This document shows, in pieces, positions 1-10,600 of a stretch of DNA of 64,000 nt; the first letter of the stretch is position 1, and the number at the start of each line of letters is the position of its first letter. A model generated the notes under the pieces. The model searched no databases. It had not been told where the DNA came from and saw only the letters and a list, made by a program, of their open reading frames with translations. The DNA lies in NCBI RefSeq assembly GCF_006838285.1, contig NZ_CP038228.1, positions 1,302,001-1,366,000 of the forward strand, given 5' to 3'. Both the position numbers and the translations under genes were made by a program. The DNA comes from Xanthomonas translucens pv. cerealis (lineage in GTDB: Bacteria; Pseudomonadota; Gammaproteobacteria; Xanthomonadales; Xanthomonadaceae).

Positions 1-841
1 CCGCTTTGTGCACGAACTTGCGCAGTTCCTTGGAGGCGAAGCCGAGGTTGACGTGGCCGTAGGCATGCACCGCGGCCTTGTGTTCGTGGCGGGCCAGGCT
101 GCACAGCAGCAGGCGCCCGCCGGCGCGCAGCACCCGCGCCGATTCGGCCACCGCCTGCGCCGGCTTGGCCGCGTAGGTCAGCGCGTGCATCATCACCACC
201 AGGTCGAAGCTGGCGTCGGCGAACGGCAGCGCGTGCATGTCGCCTTCGCGCACTTCCACGTTGCCCAGCCGGCGCAGGCGTTCGCTGGCCGCGGCCACCA
301 CCCGTGCGCTGGTGTCGATGCACACGTAGCGGCGCGCATGCGGGGCCACCAGTTCGGCCAGCACGCCGTCGCCGGAGGCGATGTCGAGCACGTCGCCGGT
401 CTCCAGCAGCGGCAGCGCGGTGCGCGCCAGCGCTTCCCAGGTGCGCCCGGGCGAGTAGTGGCGTTCCATGTCGCCGGCCACCGAATCGGCCCAGTTCTGG
501 TCGGCGGCGCGGTTGGCCAGCACCGCGGCCACGCGTTCGGCGTCCTGGCGCAGCAGCGGATCGTCGCTGCCGGTGCTCAGCGCCAGCCACAGCGCACGCT
601 GCGCCGGGTCCAGTTGCGCCTCGTCGAAGCGGTAGTAGGCCGACACGCCGGCGCGGCGGTCGCGCACCAGCCCGGCTTCCTTCAGCTTGGCCAGGTGGGT
701 GGACACGCGCGGTTGCGCCAGGCGGGTGATCGCCGACAGCTCGGCCACGGTTAGCTCTTCCTGCTCCAGCAAGGCCAGCAGGCGCACCCGGGTCGCATCG
801 GCGAACACCTTCAGCCGGGTCGACCAGTCCTCCAGATCCAT
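1..841 (-). CDS. ArsR-family regulator fused to a SAM-dependent methyltransferase (3' end off window)
   Basis: The reading frame is open from an ATG at 839-841 to the left edge, so the C-terminus is missing; about 280 residues are visible. Residues 1-75 form an ArsR-type winged helix with TRVRLLALLEQEELTVAELS followed by the recognition segment RLAQPRVSTHLAKLKEAGLV. From about residue 135 a class I methyltransferase begins, with the SAM-binding motif VLDIASGDGVLAELV and a post-I acidic residue in YVCIDTS. Such fusions are known as putative regulators of S-adenosylmethionine or methionine metabolism, but this sequence does not show the target. It is divergent from the acyl-CoA dehydrogenase gene, and a strong dyad abuts its start codon, suggesting autoregulation. 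Confidence 0.85.
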   Translation of the reverse strand, partial: MDLEDWSTRLKVFADATRVRLLALLEQEELTVAELSAITRLAQPRVSTHLAKLKEAGLVRDRRAGVSAYYRFDEAQLDPAQRALWLALSTGSDDPLLRQDAERVAAVLANRAADQNWADSVAGDMERHYSPGRTWEALARTALPLLETGDVLDIASGDGVLAELVAPHARRYVCIDTSARVVAAASERLRRLGNVEVREGDMHALPFADASFDLVVMMHALTYAAKPAQAVAESARVLRAGGRLLLCSLARHEHKAAVHAYGHVNLGFASKELRKFVHKA

Positions 842-871
842 AATATCTTCCTATCGCGATATAGAGATATT
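842..871. promoter_or_regulatory. Nested palindrome, likely operator of the ArsR-methyltransferase gene
   Basis: A perfect 10-bp palindrome TATCGCGATA (852-861) is nested inside outer arms AATATC (842-847) and GATATT (866-871). All share one centre of symmetry at 856.5. The element begins one base upstream of the regulator's ATG and lies in the divergent spacer to the acyl-CoA dehydrogenase. AT-rich dyads of this size are typical ArsR-family operators. Autoregulation is inferred from position and symmetry; the symmetry itself is visible. Confidence 0.65.
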
Positions 872-967
872 CTGGTCCTGCGGGTGGATCGGGTCAAGTC
901 GTGCACACGCCAGCGTATGGTCTGGGTGGCTACAATGGCGCACCAGACAGCCCGGGAGGGGTTCTAC

Positions 968-2116
<1,149 letters not shown>

Positions 2117-2295
2117 TGGAGCCGGGACCGGGGACCCGGGACCCGGGACCCGGGACCCGGAAAAGCGTGAGGCAAACGCAAAAAAAAGCGGCCGAAAGGC
2201 CGCTTTTTTTGCTTCTGCCGGTGTGGAGGTTGGTGGCAACCCGGTAGCCTTTGACCCCCGGGTCCCCGGGTCCCCGGTCCTTGGTTCCGAAAGCC
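2117..2295. repeat. GGGACCC-type intergenic repeat pair flanking a terminator
   Basis: Runs of GGGACC(C/G) at about 2122-2161 are mirrored by runs of GGGTCCCC at about 2256-2283. The two blocks are inverted relative to each other around the terminator at 2180-2210. The same motif recurs in gaps at 18345-18455 and 47735-47825, so it is a dispersed intergenic family rather than local slippage. No coding potential is seen. Confidence 0.7.
2180..2210. terminator. Bidirectional intrinsic terminator
   Basis: Eight A residues (2180-2187), stem GCGGCC, tetraloop GAAA, stem GGCCGC and seven T residues (2204-2210). The A and T runs make it functional in both directions. It sits between the convergent acyl-CoA dehydrogenase and RND pump genes. 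Confidence 0.93.
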
Positions 2296-5200
2296 TCACC
2301 TATCCGGCTGTTTCCGGTTCTGCCCTTCCTGCTGGATCGCCACGTATTCCTTCGACGGTTCGTCCAGTTTGTCGCCGAGCATGCGCCGCACCACTACGAA
2401 GAACAGCGGGATGAACAGCACGCCGAGCAGGGTGGCGAACACCATGCCGCCGATCACGCCGGTGCCGATCGAGTGGCGCGCGTTGGCGCCGGCACCGCTG
2501 GAGATCGCCATCGGCAGTACGCCGAGGATGAACGCGAACGAGGTCATCAGAATCGGGCGGAAGCGCAGGTGCGCCGCCTCGGTGGCCGCTTCGCGCAGGG
2601 TCTTGCCTGCCGCACGCTGCTCCACCGCGAACTCCACGATCAGGATCGCATTCTTTGCCGCCAGGCCGATCACCGTGATCATGCCGATCTTGAAGTAGAT
2701 GTCGTTCGGCAGGCCGCGCAGCAGCGAGAAGGTGATCGCGCCGAGCACGCCGATCGGCACCACCAGCAGCACCGACACCGGGATCGACCAGCTCTCGTAC
2801 AGCGCCGCCAGGCACAGGAACACCACCACGATCGACAGCACCAGCAGCAGCGTGGCGCTGTTGCCGGCGATGATCTCCTGGTACGACATGCCGCTCCAGT
2901 CGAAGCCGAAGCCCGGCGGCAGGTCGTTGTTGACGATCTCCTCCATCGCGCTCATCGCCTGGCCGGAACTGCCGCCCGGGGCCGGATTGCCGACCACGTT
3001 GACCGCCGAATAGCCGTTGTAGCGGCTCAGCGACGGCGAGCTGTAGATCCAGTTCGACTTCACCACCGTGCTCAACGGGATCATCTGCGGCAGGCCGTCG
3101 CTGTCGGTGGCGCTGCTGCTGGGCACGTAGAAGTTGCGCAGCGACTCCGGACCGGTGCGGAACGGCGCGTCGGCCTGCATGTTGACGCGCTTGATCCGGC
3201 CTTCATAGAAGAAGTCGTTGACGTACACCGGCGCCAGCATCATCTGGATCGACTGGTAGATGTCGCTGACCGACAGGCCCATCGACTGCGCCTGCACCCG
3301 GTCCACGCTCAGCTGCAGCTGCGGCGCGTTCTCCAGGCCGTTGGGGCGGACCCCGGCCAGCGCATCCTGGCGCGCGGCGGCCTTGCCGAGCAGGATGTTG
3401 CGCGCCTGCATCAGCGCCTCCTCGCCAGCGCCGGTGCGGTCCTGCAGCCACATGTCGAAGCCGCCGAACTGGCCCAGACCGTTCACCGTGGGCAGGTTGA
3501 CCACGAAGATCTGCGCGCCCTTGATGCCGTAAAACATCCCGTTCAACTGCCCGATCAGGTCGGTGGCGGTGACGTCGCGGTCGGCCCACGGCTTGAGCCG
3601 GATGAAGCCCATGCCAACGTTCTCGCCGCGGCCCAGGAAACTGAAGCCGGCCACCTGCAGCATGCCTTCCACGGCCGGTTGATTGGCGAGCACGCCGCGC
3701 ATCTGCGTGAACACGTCGTTGGTGCGGGCCTTGGTCGCGCCCGGTGGCAGCTGCACGATCGCCAGCGCGAAGCCCTGGTCTTCCTCGGGCAGGAAGCTGC
3801 CGGGCATGCGCGTGAACAGGAAGCCGCACAGCACCACCAGCAGCGCGAACACCGCCATCCAGCGCGGCGCGCGGCCGATGGTGCTGCCGACCGCGCCGAC
3901 GTAGCGGTGCGCCAGCTTGTCGTAGTACTTGTTGAAGGTGCGGTACACCCAGTTCGGGTTCTCGTTGTGGGTGGCCTTCAGGAACGCCGCGCACAGCGCC
4001 GGGGTGAAGCTCAGCGCCAGGAACGCCGAGAACCCCATCGCCATGGCGATGGTGATCGCGAACTGCTTGTAGATCGCGCCGGCTGCGCCGGGCTGCATCG
4101 CCGAGGGGGTGAACACCGCCGCCAGCACCACGGTGATCGCCACCACCGCGCCGGTGATCTGGGTCATCGCCTTCTGCGTGGCCGCCTTCGGCGCCAGGTG
4201 TTCTTCGGACATGATGCGTTCGACGTTCTCGATCACCACGATCGCGTCGTCGACCACGATGCCGATCGCCAGCACCATCGCGAACAGGGTCAGCTGGTTG
4301 ATGGTGAAGCCGATCACCCACATGCCCAGGAAGGTACCCAGCAGCGCCACCGGGATCACCAGGGTGGGGATGATGGTGGCGCGGAAGTTCTGCAGGAACA
4401 CCAGCATCACCAGGAACACCAGCACGATCGCCTCGGCCAGGGTCTTGACCACTTCCTCGATCGAGATCCGCACGAAGGTGGTGCTTTCGTACGGGGTAAA
4501 CCAGCTCACGCCCTGCGGGAAGCTCGGCTGCAGCTCGTCCATCTTGGCCTTGACCGCCTCGGACACGTTCAGCGCATTGGCGCCGGGCAGCAGCTGGATC
4601 GCGAACGCGCCGGTCGGCTTGCCGTTGTACTGGGTGTCGAAGCCGAAGCTGGTCGGGCCGAACGCAACCCGCGCCACGTCCTTCAGCCGCACCACGCTGC
4701 CGTTGCCGTCCGCGCGCAGGATGATGTTCTCGAACTGCTCGGGCGAGCTGAAGCGGCCTTCGGCGGTGACCGTGGCGGTGAACGACTGCCCCGACGGGGC
4801 CGGATCGGAGCCGATCGAGCCGGCGGCGAACTGCACGTTCTGCGCGCTGATCGCGTTGTACACCTGGCTTGGGGACAGGTGATAACCCTGCAGCTTTTCC
4901 GGGTTCAGCCAGATGTCCATCGCGTATTCGGCGCCGAACTGCTGGGTGCTGCCGACGCCGGGCACGCGCGAGATCTGCTCCAGCACGCGCGAGCCGACGA
5001 TGTCGTTGAGCGCGCTGCGGTCGATCGACGGGTTGTCCGAACGCAGCGCGATCACGCTGAGGAAGCCGGCGTTGGCCTTGGCCACCACCACGCCCTGCGC
5101 GGTCACTTCCGAGGGCAGGCGCGGCGTCGCCAGCGACACCTTGTTCTGCACCTGCACCTGGGCGATGTCGGCATTGGTGCCGGTCTCGAAGGTCAGGGTG

Positions 5201-5469
5201 ACGGTGGCGGTGCCGCTGGAGGAGGACGAGGAGTTGAAGTACAGCAGGTGATCGATGCCGGTCAGCTGCTGCTCGATCACCTGGGTGACCGAGCGTTCGG
5301 TGGTGTCGGCGCTGGCACCGGGGTAGGTCGCGGTGACGGTGACCTGCGGTGGCGCGATCGAGGGATAGGATTCGACGCCGAGGTTGAGGATGGCGATCAC
5401 GCCGCTGAGCGAGATCAGGATCGCCACCACCCAGGCGAAGACCGGGTGTTCGATGAAGAACTTAGGCAT
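2296..5469 (-). CDS. RND multidrug efflux transporter, AcrB/SmeE-type inner-membrane subunit
   Basis: A 1057-residue proton-driven drug exporter of the HAE-1 family that would form a trimer in the inner membrane and dock with an adaptor and an outer-membrane channel. Visible features are the N-terminal MPKFFIEHPVFAWVVAILIS helix and the paired aspartates of TM4 in AIGIVVDDAIVVIENVE (around residue 405). The proton-relay lysine is seen in GLAAKNAILIVEFA (around 940). The length equals AcrB's. It follows the adaptor by 12 bp. No TolC-like outer-membrane gene follows; downstream is the terminator and the convergent dehydrogenase, so the channel must be encoded elsewhere. Confidence 0.95.
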   Translation of the reverse strand: MPKFFIEHPVFAWVVAILISLSGVIAILNLGVESYPSIAPPQVTVTATYPGASADTTERSVTQVIEQQLTGIDHLLYFNSSSSSSGTATVTLTFETGTNADIAQVQVQNKVSLATPRLPSEVTAQGVVVAKANAGFLSVIALRSDNPSIDRSALNDIVGSRVLEQISRVPGVGSTQQFGAEYAMDIWLNPEKLQGYHLSPSQVYNAISAQNVQFAAGSIGSDPAPSGQSFTATVTAEGRFSSPEQFENIILRADGNGSVVRLKDVARVAFGPTSFGFDTQYNGKPTGAFAIQLLPGANALNVSEAVKAKMDELQPSFPQGVSWFTPYESTTFVRISIEEVVKTLAEAIVLVFLVMLVFLQNFRATIIPTLVIPVALLGTFLGMWVIGFTINQLTLFAMVLAIGIVVDDAIVVIENVERIMSEEHLAPKAATQKAMTQITGAVVAITVVLAAVFTPSAMQPGAAGAIYKQFAITIAMAMGFSAFLALSFTPALCAAFLKATHNENPNWVYRTFNKYYDKLAHRYVGAVGSTIGRAPRWMAVFALLVVLCGFLFTRMPGSFLPEEDQGFALAIVQLPPGATKARTNDVFTQMRGVLANQPAVEGMLQVAGFSFLGRGENVGMGFIRLKPWADRDVTATDLIGQLNGMFYGIKGAQIFVVNLPTVNGLGQFGGFDMWLQDRTGAGEEALMQARNILLGKAAARQDALAGVRPNGLENAPQLQLSVDRVQAQSMGLSVSDIYQSIQMMLAPVYVNDFFYEGRIKRVNMQADAPFRTGPESLRNFYVPSSSATDSDGLPQMIPLSTVVKSNWIYSSPSLSRYNGYSAVNVVGNPAPGGSSGQAMSAMEEIVNNDLPPGFGFDWSGMSYQEIIAGNSATLLLVLSIVVVFLCLAALYESWSIPVSVLLVVPIGVLGAITFSLLRGLPNDIYFKIGMITVIGLAAKNAILIVEFAVEQRAAGKTLREAATEAAHLRFRPILMTSFAFILGVLPMAISSGAGANARHSIGTGVIGGMVFATLLGVLFIPLFFVVVRRMLGDKLDEPSKEYVAIQQEGQNRKQPDR

Positions 5470-5481
5470 GGCGGGGGTCCG

Positions 5482-6759
5482 TTACTGCTGCTCGGGCTTG
5501 GAATCGGCCGCGGCGGCCGGCGTGTCGCCGCTCGCTGCGCCCTGCGGTTGGCCGGCGGCCTGGTCCTGCGACGCGGCGGCAGCGGGCGCCTGGCCCTGCG
5601 GCGCGGCGCCGCCCGGCGCCTGGCCCGCTGCGTCCGGGCTCCACGGCGTGGCCTTGGCCGGCGCGCCTTCCTTGGCCTTTTGCAGGCCGGAGACGATGAT
5701 CTGGTCGCCGCCGGCCAGGCCGGAGCCGACGATCCACTTGCCTTCCTGCTGGCCGACCGTGACCACATCCTTGCGCGCTACCTTGCCGTCCTTGCCGACC
5801 ACCAGCGCGTAGGCGCCCTTGGCATCGCGCTGGATCGCCTGCTGCGGGATCAGGTAGGCGTTATTGCGCTTTCCCAGGTTGGCGGCGAAGCTGACGAACG
5901 CGCCGGGCAGTAGCACCCGGTCCGGATTGGGCAACAGGGCGCGCAGGGTCACCGAACCGGTGCTCGGATCCACCGCGGTGTCGGAGAAGTCCAGCGTGCC
6001 GGATTGCGCATAGACGCTGCCGTCGCCGAGCTTGACCTGCACGGTCGATTTGCCAGCGTCGTTCAGTGCCACGTTGCCCTGGGTCTGCGCCTGGCGCAGC
6101 TGCGCCAGTTCGTCCGAACTCATCGAGAAGTTCACGTACAGCGGGTCGAGCTGGTCGATCGTGGTCAGCAGGGTGGTGTCGCCCTGGCCGACCAGCGCGC
6201 CTTCGGTGACCTGCTGCTTGCCGGCGCGGCCGGCGATCGGCGCGGTGACGGTGGCGTAGCCCAGGTTGATGCGTGCGCTTTCCACCGCAGCGCGCGCCTG
6301 CTGCACCGAAGCGGCCGAGGTGCGCTCGGTGGCTTCGGCGCTGTCCAGGTCGGACTTGGACACATAGGCTTGCGGCGCCAGGCTGCGCGCACGGCCGGCA
6401 GCGACCTTGGCGTTGGCGTAGGTCGCTTCGGCCGCGGCCAGCTGGCCCTGCGCCGAGGCCAGCGAGGCGCGCAGCGGCGCCGGGTCGATCTGGAACAGCG
6501 GCTGGCCTTCCTTCACGTCGGTGCCTTCGGTGTACAGGCGCTTCTCCAGCACCCCGGCCACGCGGGCGCGCACGTCGGCGCTGCGGTACGCGGACAGGCG
6601 CCCGACCATGTCGCGCTGCAGCGGCAGCGTCTGCGGCCTGGCTTCCAGTACGCCCACTTCCGGCGGCGGCATGGCCTGCGGTTCCTCTTGTTTCTTGCAG
6701 GACGCCAACACCACCATGACGGCGCAGGCCAGGGCGAGGGAACGCAACGGGGAGGTCAT
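5482..6759 (-). CDS. RND efflux periplasmic adaptor (AcrA/SmeD-type lipoprotein)
   Basis: A 425-residue membrane-fusion protein linking the RND pump to its outer-membrane channel. It has a lipoprotein signal with lipobox LASC (predicted lipidated Cys21). The biotinyl/lipoyl halves flank the coiled-coil hairpin, seen in VRARVAGVLEKRLYTEG near the N-terminus and INLGYATVTAPIAGRAGKQQ after the hairpin. The C-terminal 60 residues are a low-complexity Ala/Gln/Pro/Gly tail, longer than usual, ending DSKPEQQ. Its ATG overlaps the stop of the upstream TetR gene by 4 bp, and the pump gene follows by 12 bp, so all three are likely cotranscribed. Confidence 0.94.
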   Translation of the reverse strand: MTSPLRSLALACAVMVVLASCKKQEEPQAMPPPEVGVLEARPQTLPLQRDMVGRLSAYRSADVRARVAGVLEKRLYTEGTDVKEGQPLFQIDPAPLRASLASAQGQLAAAEATYANAKVAAGRARSLAPQAYVSKSDLDSAEATERTSAASVQQARAAVESARINLGYATVTAPIAGRAGKQQVTEGALVGQGDTTLLTTIDQLDPLYVNFSMSSDELAQLRQAQTQGNVALNDAGKSTVQVKLGDGSVYAQSGTLDFSDTAVDPSTGSVTLRALLPNPDRVLLPGAFVSFAANLGKRNNAYLIPQQAIQRDAKGAYALVVGKDGKVARKDVVTVGQQEGKWIVGSGLAGGDQIIVSGLQKAKEGAPAKATPWSPDAAGQAPGGAAPQGQAPAAAASQDQAAGQPQGAASGDTPAAAADSKPEQQ

Positions 6760-7415
6760 CGGGTGGTACTCCGGTCTGGTGTTGAAAACGAAAGGGAAGC
6801 GGCGGCGGGCGCGGCGAACGCGCGCAGGAAGCCATCGACGGCGAATTCGGCCCAGGCGCGCTGCGCCGCGGCGTCGCTGCGATGCGCCGTATGGAAGCGC
6901 TGGCGCTCGAAATCCATGCCGACGATCATGCTCAACAGCAGTTCGGCCATGCAGTGCGGATCGTCACGGCGCAGCTGGCCGTCGGCCACCGCCAGCTGCA
7001 GGCGCTCGCTCAGGCGCTGCATCAGCGCCTGCGCGCTGTCGCGGAACAGGGCGCGCACCTGCTCGGGGAAATGCCGCGATTCGGCCGCGATCAGCTGGCA
7101 GCTCTGCAGCACGCGCGGCTCGGACAGCTGTTCCAGGTGCTCGCGGGCGAACCGCAGCAGGCTGCCGCGCAGTTCGCCCTGCGCCGGACCCAGGTGGGTG
7201 GCGCTCAGTTCGGTATGGTCCTGGATCACCCGCTGCAGCAGATCCTGCTTGCTGCGGTAGCGGCTGTACAGTGTCTGCTTGGAGCAGCCGGCGCGGGCGG
7301 CCACCGCATCCATGCTCAGGCGCATGCCGGCTTCGGCCAACAGTTCGCGCACAGCGGCGTACACGCGTTGATCGCGCGCCTGGGACTGGCGGAGCGGGGC
7401 TGGGGAGGCGGTCAT
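6756..7415 (-). CDS. TetR-family repressor of the RND efflux operon
   Basis: A 219-residue regulator. The N-terminal helix-turn-helix includes LSMDAVAARAGCSKQTLYSR and the RYRSKQDLL helix; the C-terminal ligand/dimer domain is diverged, as is usual. It is the first gene of a tetR-adaptor-pump operon (4-bp overlap with the adaptor). Such local TetR proteins normally repress the operon and release on drug binding. A short dyad with an overlapping -10-like TATAGT lies just upstream, consistent with autorepression. Repression of this operon is inferred from position. Confidence 0.9.
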   Translation of the reverse strand: MTASPAPLRQSQARDQRVYAAVRELLAEAGMRLSMDAVAARAGCSKQTLYSRYRSKQDLLQRVIQDHTELSATHLGPAQGELRGSLLRFAREHLEQLSEPRVLQSCQLIAAESRHFPEQVRALFRDSAQALMQRLSERLQLAVADGQLRRDDPHCMAELLLSMIVGMDFERQRFHTAHRSDAAAQRAWAEFAVDGFLRAFAAPAAASLSFSTPDRSTTR

Positions 7416-7421
7416 TGAATG

Positions 7422-7437
7422 TGGACTATACCGTCCA
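7422..7437 (-). promoter_or_regulatory. Inverted repeat upstream of the tetR-RND operon, candidate operator
   Basis: Arms TGGAC (7422-7426) and GTCCA (7433-7437) flank a 6-bp centre. Read on the minus strand, the sequence contains a -10-like TATAGT. It lies 7-22 bp upstream of the repressor start codon, where a TetR protein would block transcription. The arms are short, so this is a candidate only. Confidence 0.45.
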
Positions 7438-7686
7438 GTTTAGAATTAGAACAGCCTTGACAGCAGCGCTGTCGATCGCAAAGCGCGTCGATCGCAACAA
7501 GTCGCGACATCGGCGACGCTCTCCCGCAACAGGTGATGGCCGTGTGACGGCGGCGTGCTGGCGACGTCGCGCGACGTGGCGTGTGGTTTCGCTGCCCATC
7601 CCGGTTTGCGCCATGCAGCAAGGGAGTTGCACACGTCACCGGTACAATTCCGGCTTTCCCAATGAGCATCGTTGTTGCTCCCCGTC

Positions 7687-10600
7687 ATGAAACCCAAATC
7701 AGACGCCTCCCGTTCCAGCATGTCCTCGGCCGGATCCTCCAGCAAGTCCGCGTCCAAGCCCGCTCCCACCTCGTCCAAGTCCGCCAAGGCGGCCAAGGCC
7801 GCCCCGGTTGCCGCCAAGCGCACCGCGCCGCGTGCGGCCGCCACGGTGCGGGCGAGCGCGGCAGTGCCGGCCGCGGCCGCTGGCGGCTTCAGCCTGGAGC
7901 CGGTGTACGCAGCGCTGCGCCAGCGCTATCCGAGCGGCCGCCAGGCCGAGGCGCAGCTGTTCGCCGAGGAGTTCTACAGGCGCATGGAGGAGGACGAGTT
8001 TCCCCACCACAGCGCGCAGGAGTGGGCGGCGCTGGCGGCGTCGATGCTGGAGTTCGCGCGCAAGCGCAAGCCGGGCACGGTCAATGTGCGGGTGTTCAAT
8101 CCTAGCCTGAAGCAGGACGGCTGGGAGTCCTCGCGCACGCTGCTGCAGATCGTCAACGACGACATGCCGTTCCTGGTCGATTCGGTGAGCATGGCGCTGT
8201 CGGAGCTGGGCATCGGCGTGCACGTGCTCGGCCACCCGGTGTTGCGCATGAGCCGCGACAAGGCCGGCACGCTGGAGACGGTCGGCGAGGGCAAGCCCGA
8301 ATCGCTGATGTTGCTGGAGATCGACCGGCAGCCGCCGGAGGACATGCCGCGGGTGGATGTGGCGATCCGGCGCATCCTCGGCGAGGTGCGCAACATCGTG
8401 CGCGACTGGAGCGGCATGCGCGAGAAGATGCTGACCCTTGCCGACGACCTGACCACGCGGCGCCTGCCGGTGGACGACAAGGGCCGGCGCGAGGCGCAGG
8501 AGTTCCTGCGCTGGGCCGCGGCCGACCACTTCACCTTCTTCGGCTACCGCGAGTACCGGGTCGAGAAGCAGGGCGGCGAAGACGTGCTGGCGCCGCTGGA
8601 GGACAGCGGCCTGGGCCTGTTGCGCGGCCACGACAAGTCGCCGGCGCGGCCGGTGCGCACGCTGGCCGCGCACGGCCTCAGCGAATCGGGGATCAAGGAA
8701 GCGCTGATCCTGACCAAGACCAATGCGCGCTCGCGGGTGCACCGCAGCGGCTACATGGACTACATCGGCGTGCTGGAATTCGACGCCAAGGGCCGCATCG
8801 TCGCCGAGCAGCGCTTCCTCGGCCTGTTCACCTCCAGCGCCTACAACCGCCGGCCGTGGGAGATCCCGCTGGTGCGCGAGCGCTACGACTACGTGATGCG
8901 CAGCTCCGGGCTGACCCCGAGCAGCCACAGCGGCAAGGCGCTGCGCCACATCCTGGAGACGCTGCCGCGCGAGGAGCTGTTCCAGTCCAACGAGGAAGAG
9001 TTGTACCGCACCGCGATGGGCATCCTCGGCCTGCAGGAGCGGGTGCGCAGCCGCCTGTTCCTGCGCCGCGACAAGTACGGCCGCTTCATTTCCGCGCTGG
9101 TCTACCTCCCGCGCGAGCGCTTCAACACCGACGTGCGCCTGCGCATCGAGGCCTTGCTGAAGGACGCGCTGCACGGCGAATACATCGATTCCAGCGTGGT
9201 GCTGGGTGAATCGCTGCTGGCGCAGCTGCACCTGATCGTGCGGCCCAAGCCGGGCGAGGCGCTGGAATTCGACACCACCGAACTGGAAGCGCGCCTGGCG
9301 CACCTGCTGCGCAACTGGCAGGACGACCTGCGCGAGGCGCTGGTCGCCAGCCGCGGCGAGCGCGACGGCCTGCGCCTGTCGTCCAGCTACGGCCGCGCGC
9401 TGCCGGCCGGCTACATCGAGGAATCGACCGCGCAGATCGCCGCGCGCGACGTCGAACGCCTGGCCGCGCTGCGCGGTCCCGACGACCTGCACCTGAGCCT
9501 GCAGGCGCTGCGCCGCGACGGCGCCGACAGCCTGCGCCTGAAGTTGTACCGCCAGCGCGACGACCTGCCGCTGTCGGACGTGCTGCCGATGATGGAGAAC
9601 CTGGGCCTGCGGGTGATCTCCGAACGCCCGTACCGGCTCACCGTGGACGGCACGCTGCTGTACATCCAGGACTTCGAAGTGGAGCCGCTGGCCGGCAGCC
9701 TCGACGTCGAACGCGCCGATGCGCCGCTGTGCGAAGCGTTCGTGCGCATCTGGCGCGGCGACGCCGAGAACGACGGCTTCAACCGCCTGATCGTCGGCGC
9801 CGGACTGCGCTGGCGCCAGGTGGCGATCCTGCGCGGCTACTGCAAGTACCTGCTGCAGACTGGCGTGCCGTTCTCGCAGGCCTACGTCGAAGAAACCTGC
9901 AGCCGCTATCCGCTGCTGGCGCGGCTGTTGGTGGAACTGTTCGAGGCGCGTTTCGATCCGGCCACCGGCAGCGAGAGCAAGGCGCAGATCGCCGATGGCC
10001 AGGCCGCGCTGGCGGCGCAACTGACCCTGCTGGCGGGTGCCGACGACGCTGCGCTGAAGGCGGTGCACACGGTGATCGACGCGCGCGGCGGCGACCGCGC
10101 CGCGCAGCTGGAGGCGGCCAACGCCGCGCTGCTGAAGCTGTTCGACCAGGTCGCCAGCCTCGACGAGGACCGCATCCTGCGCAGCTTCAAGGGCGTGATC
10201 GAAGCGACCCTGCGCACCAGCTACTACCAGACCGGCAAGGATGGCAGCCTGGGTCATTGCATCAGCTTCAAGCTCGATTCGGCCAAGGTGCCGGACCTGC
10301 CCAAACCGCGCCCGTACCGTGAGATCTTCGTGTACGGCCCGCGCGTGGAAGGCGTGCACCTGCGCTTCGGCGCGGTGGCGCGCGGTGGCCTGCGCTGGTC
10401 GGACCGGCGCGAGGATTTCCGCACCGAGGTGCTGGGCCTGGTCAAGGCGCAGATGGTCAAGAACACGGTGATCGTGCCGGTCGGCGCCAAGGGCGGCTTC
10501 TTCTGCAAGCGCTCGCCCGCTGGTGGCGACCGCGACGCGGTGCTGGCCGAAGGCATCGCCTGCTACAAGCTGTTCATCCAGGGCCTGCTCGACATCACCG

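Noticed and set aside
2251..5913. A 1220-codon plus-strand open frame opposite the RND genes
   Set aside because: Its translation is His/Arg/Gln/Ala-rich with no family motifs, and it lies antisense to a well-supported pump and adaptor. It is a product of high third-position GC.
7620..7650. TTGCAC ... TACAAT as a promoter for glutamate dehydrogenase
   Set aside because: The two hexamers are only 10 bp apart, too close for sigma70; no alternative -35 was found.
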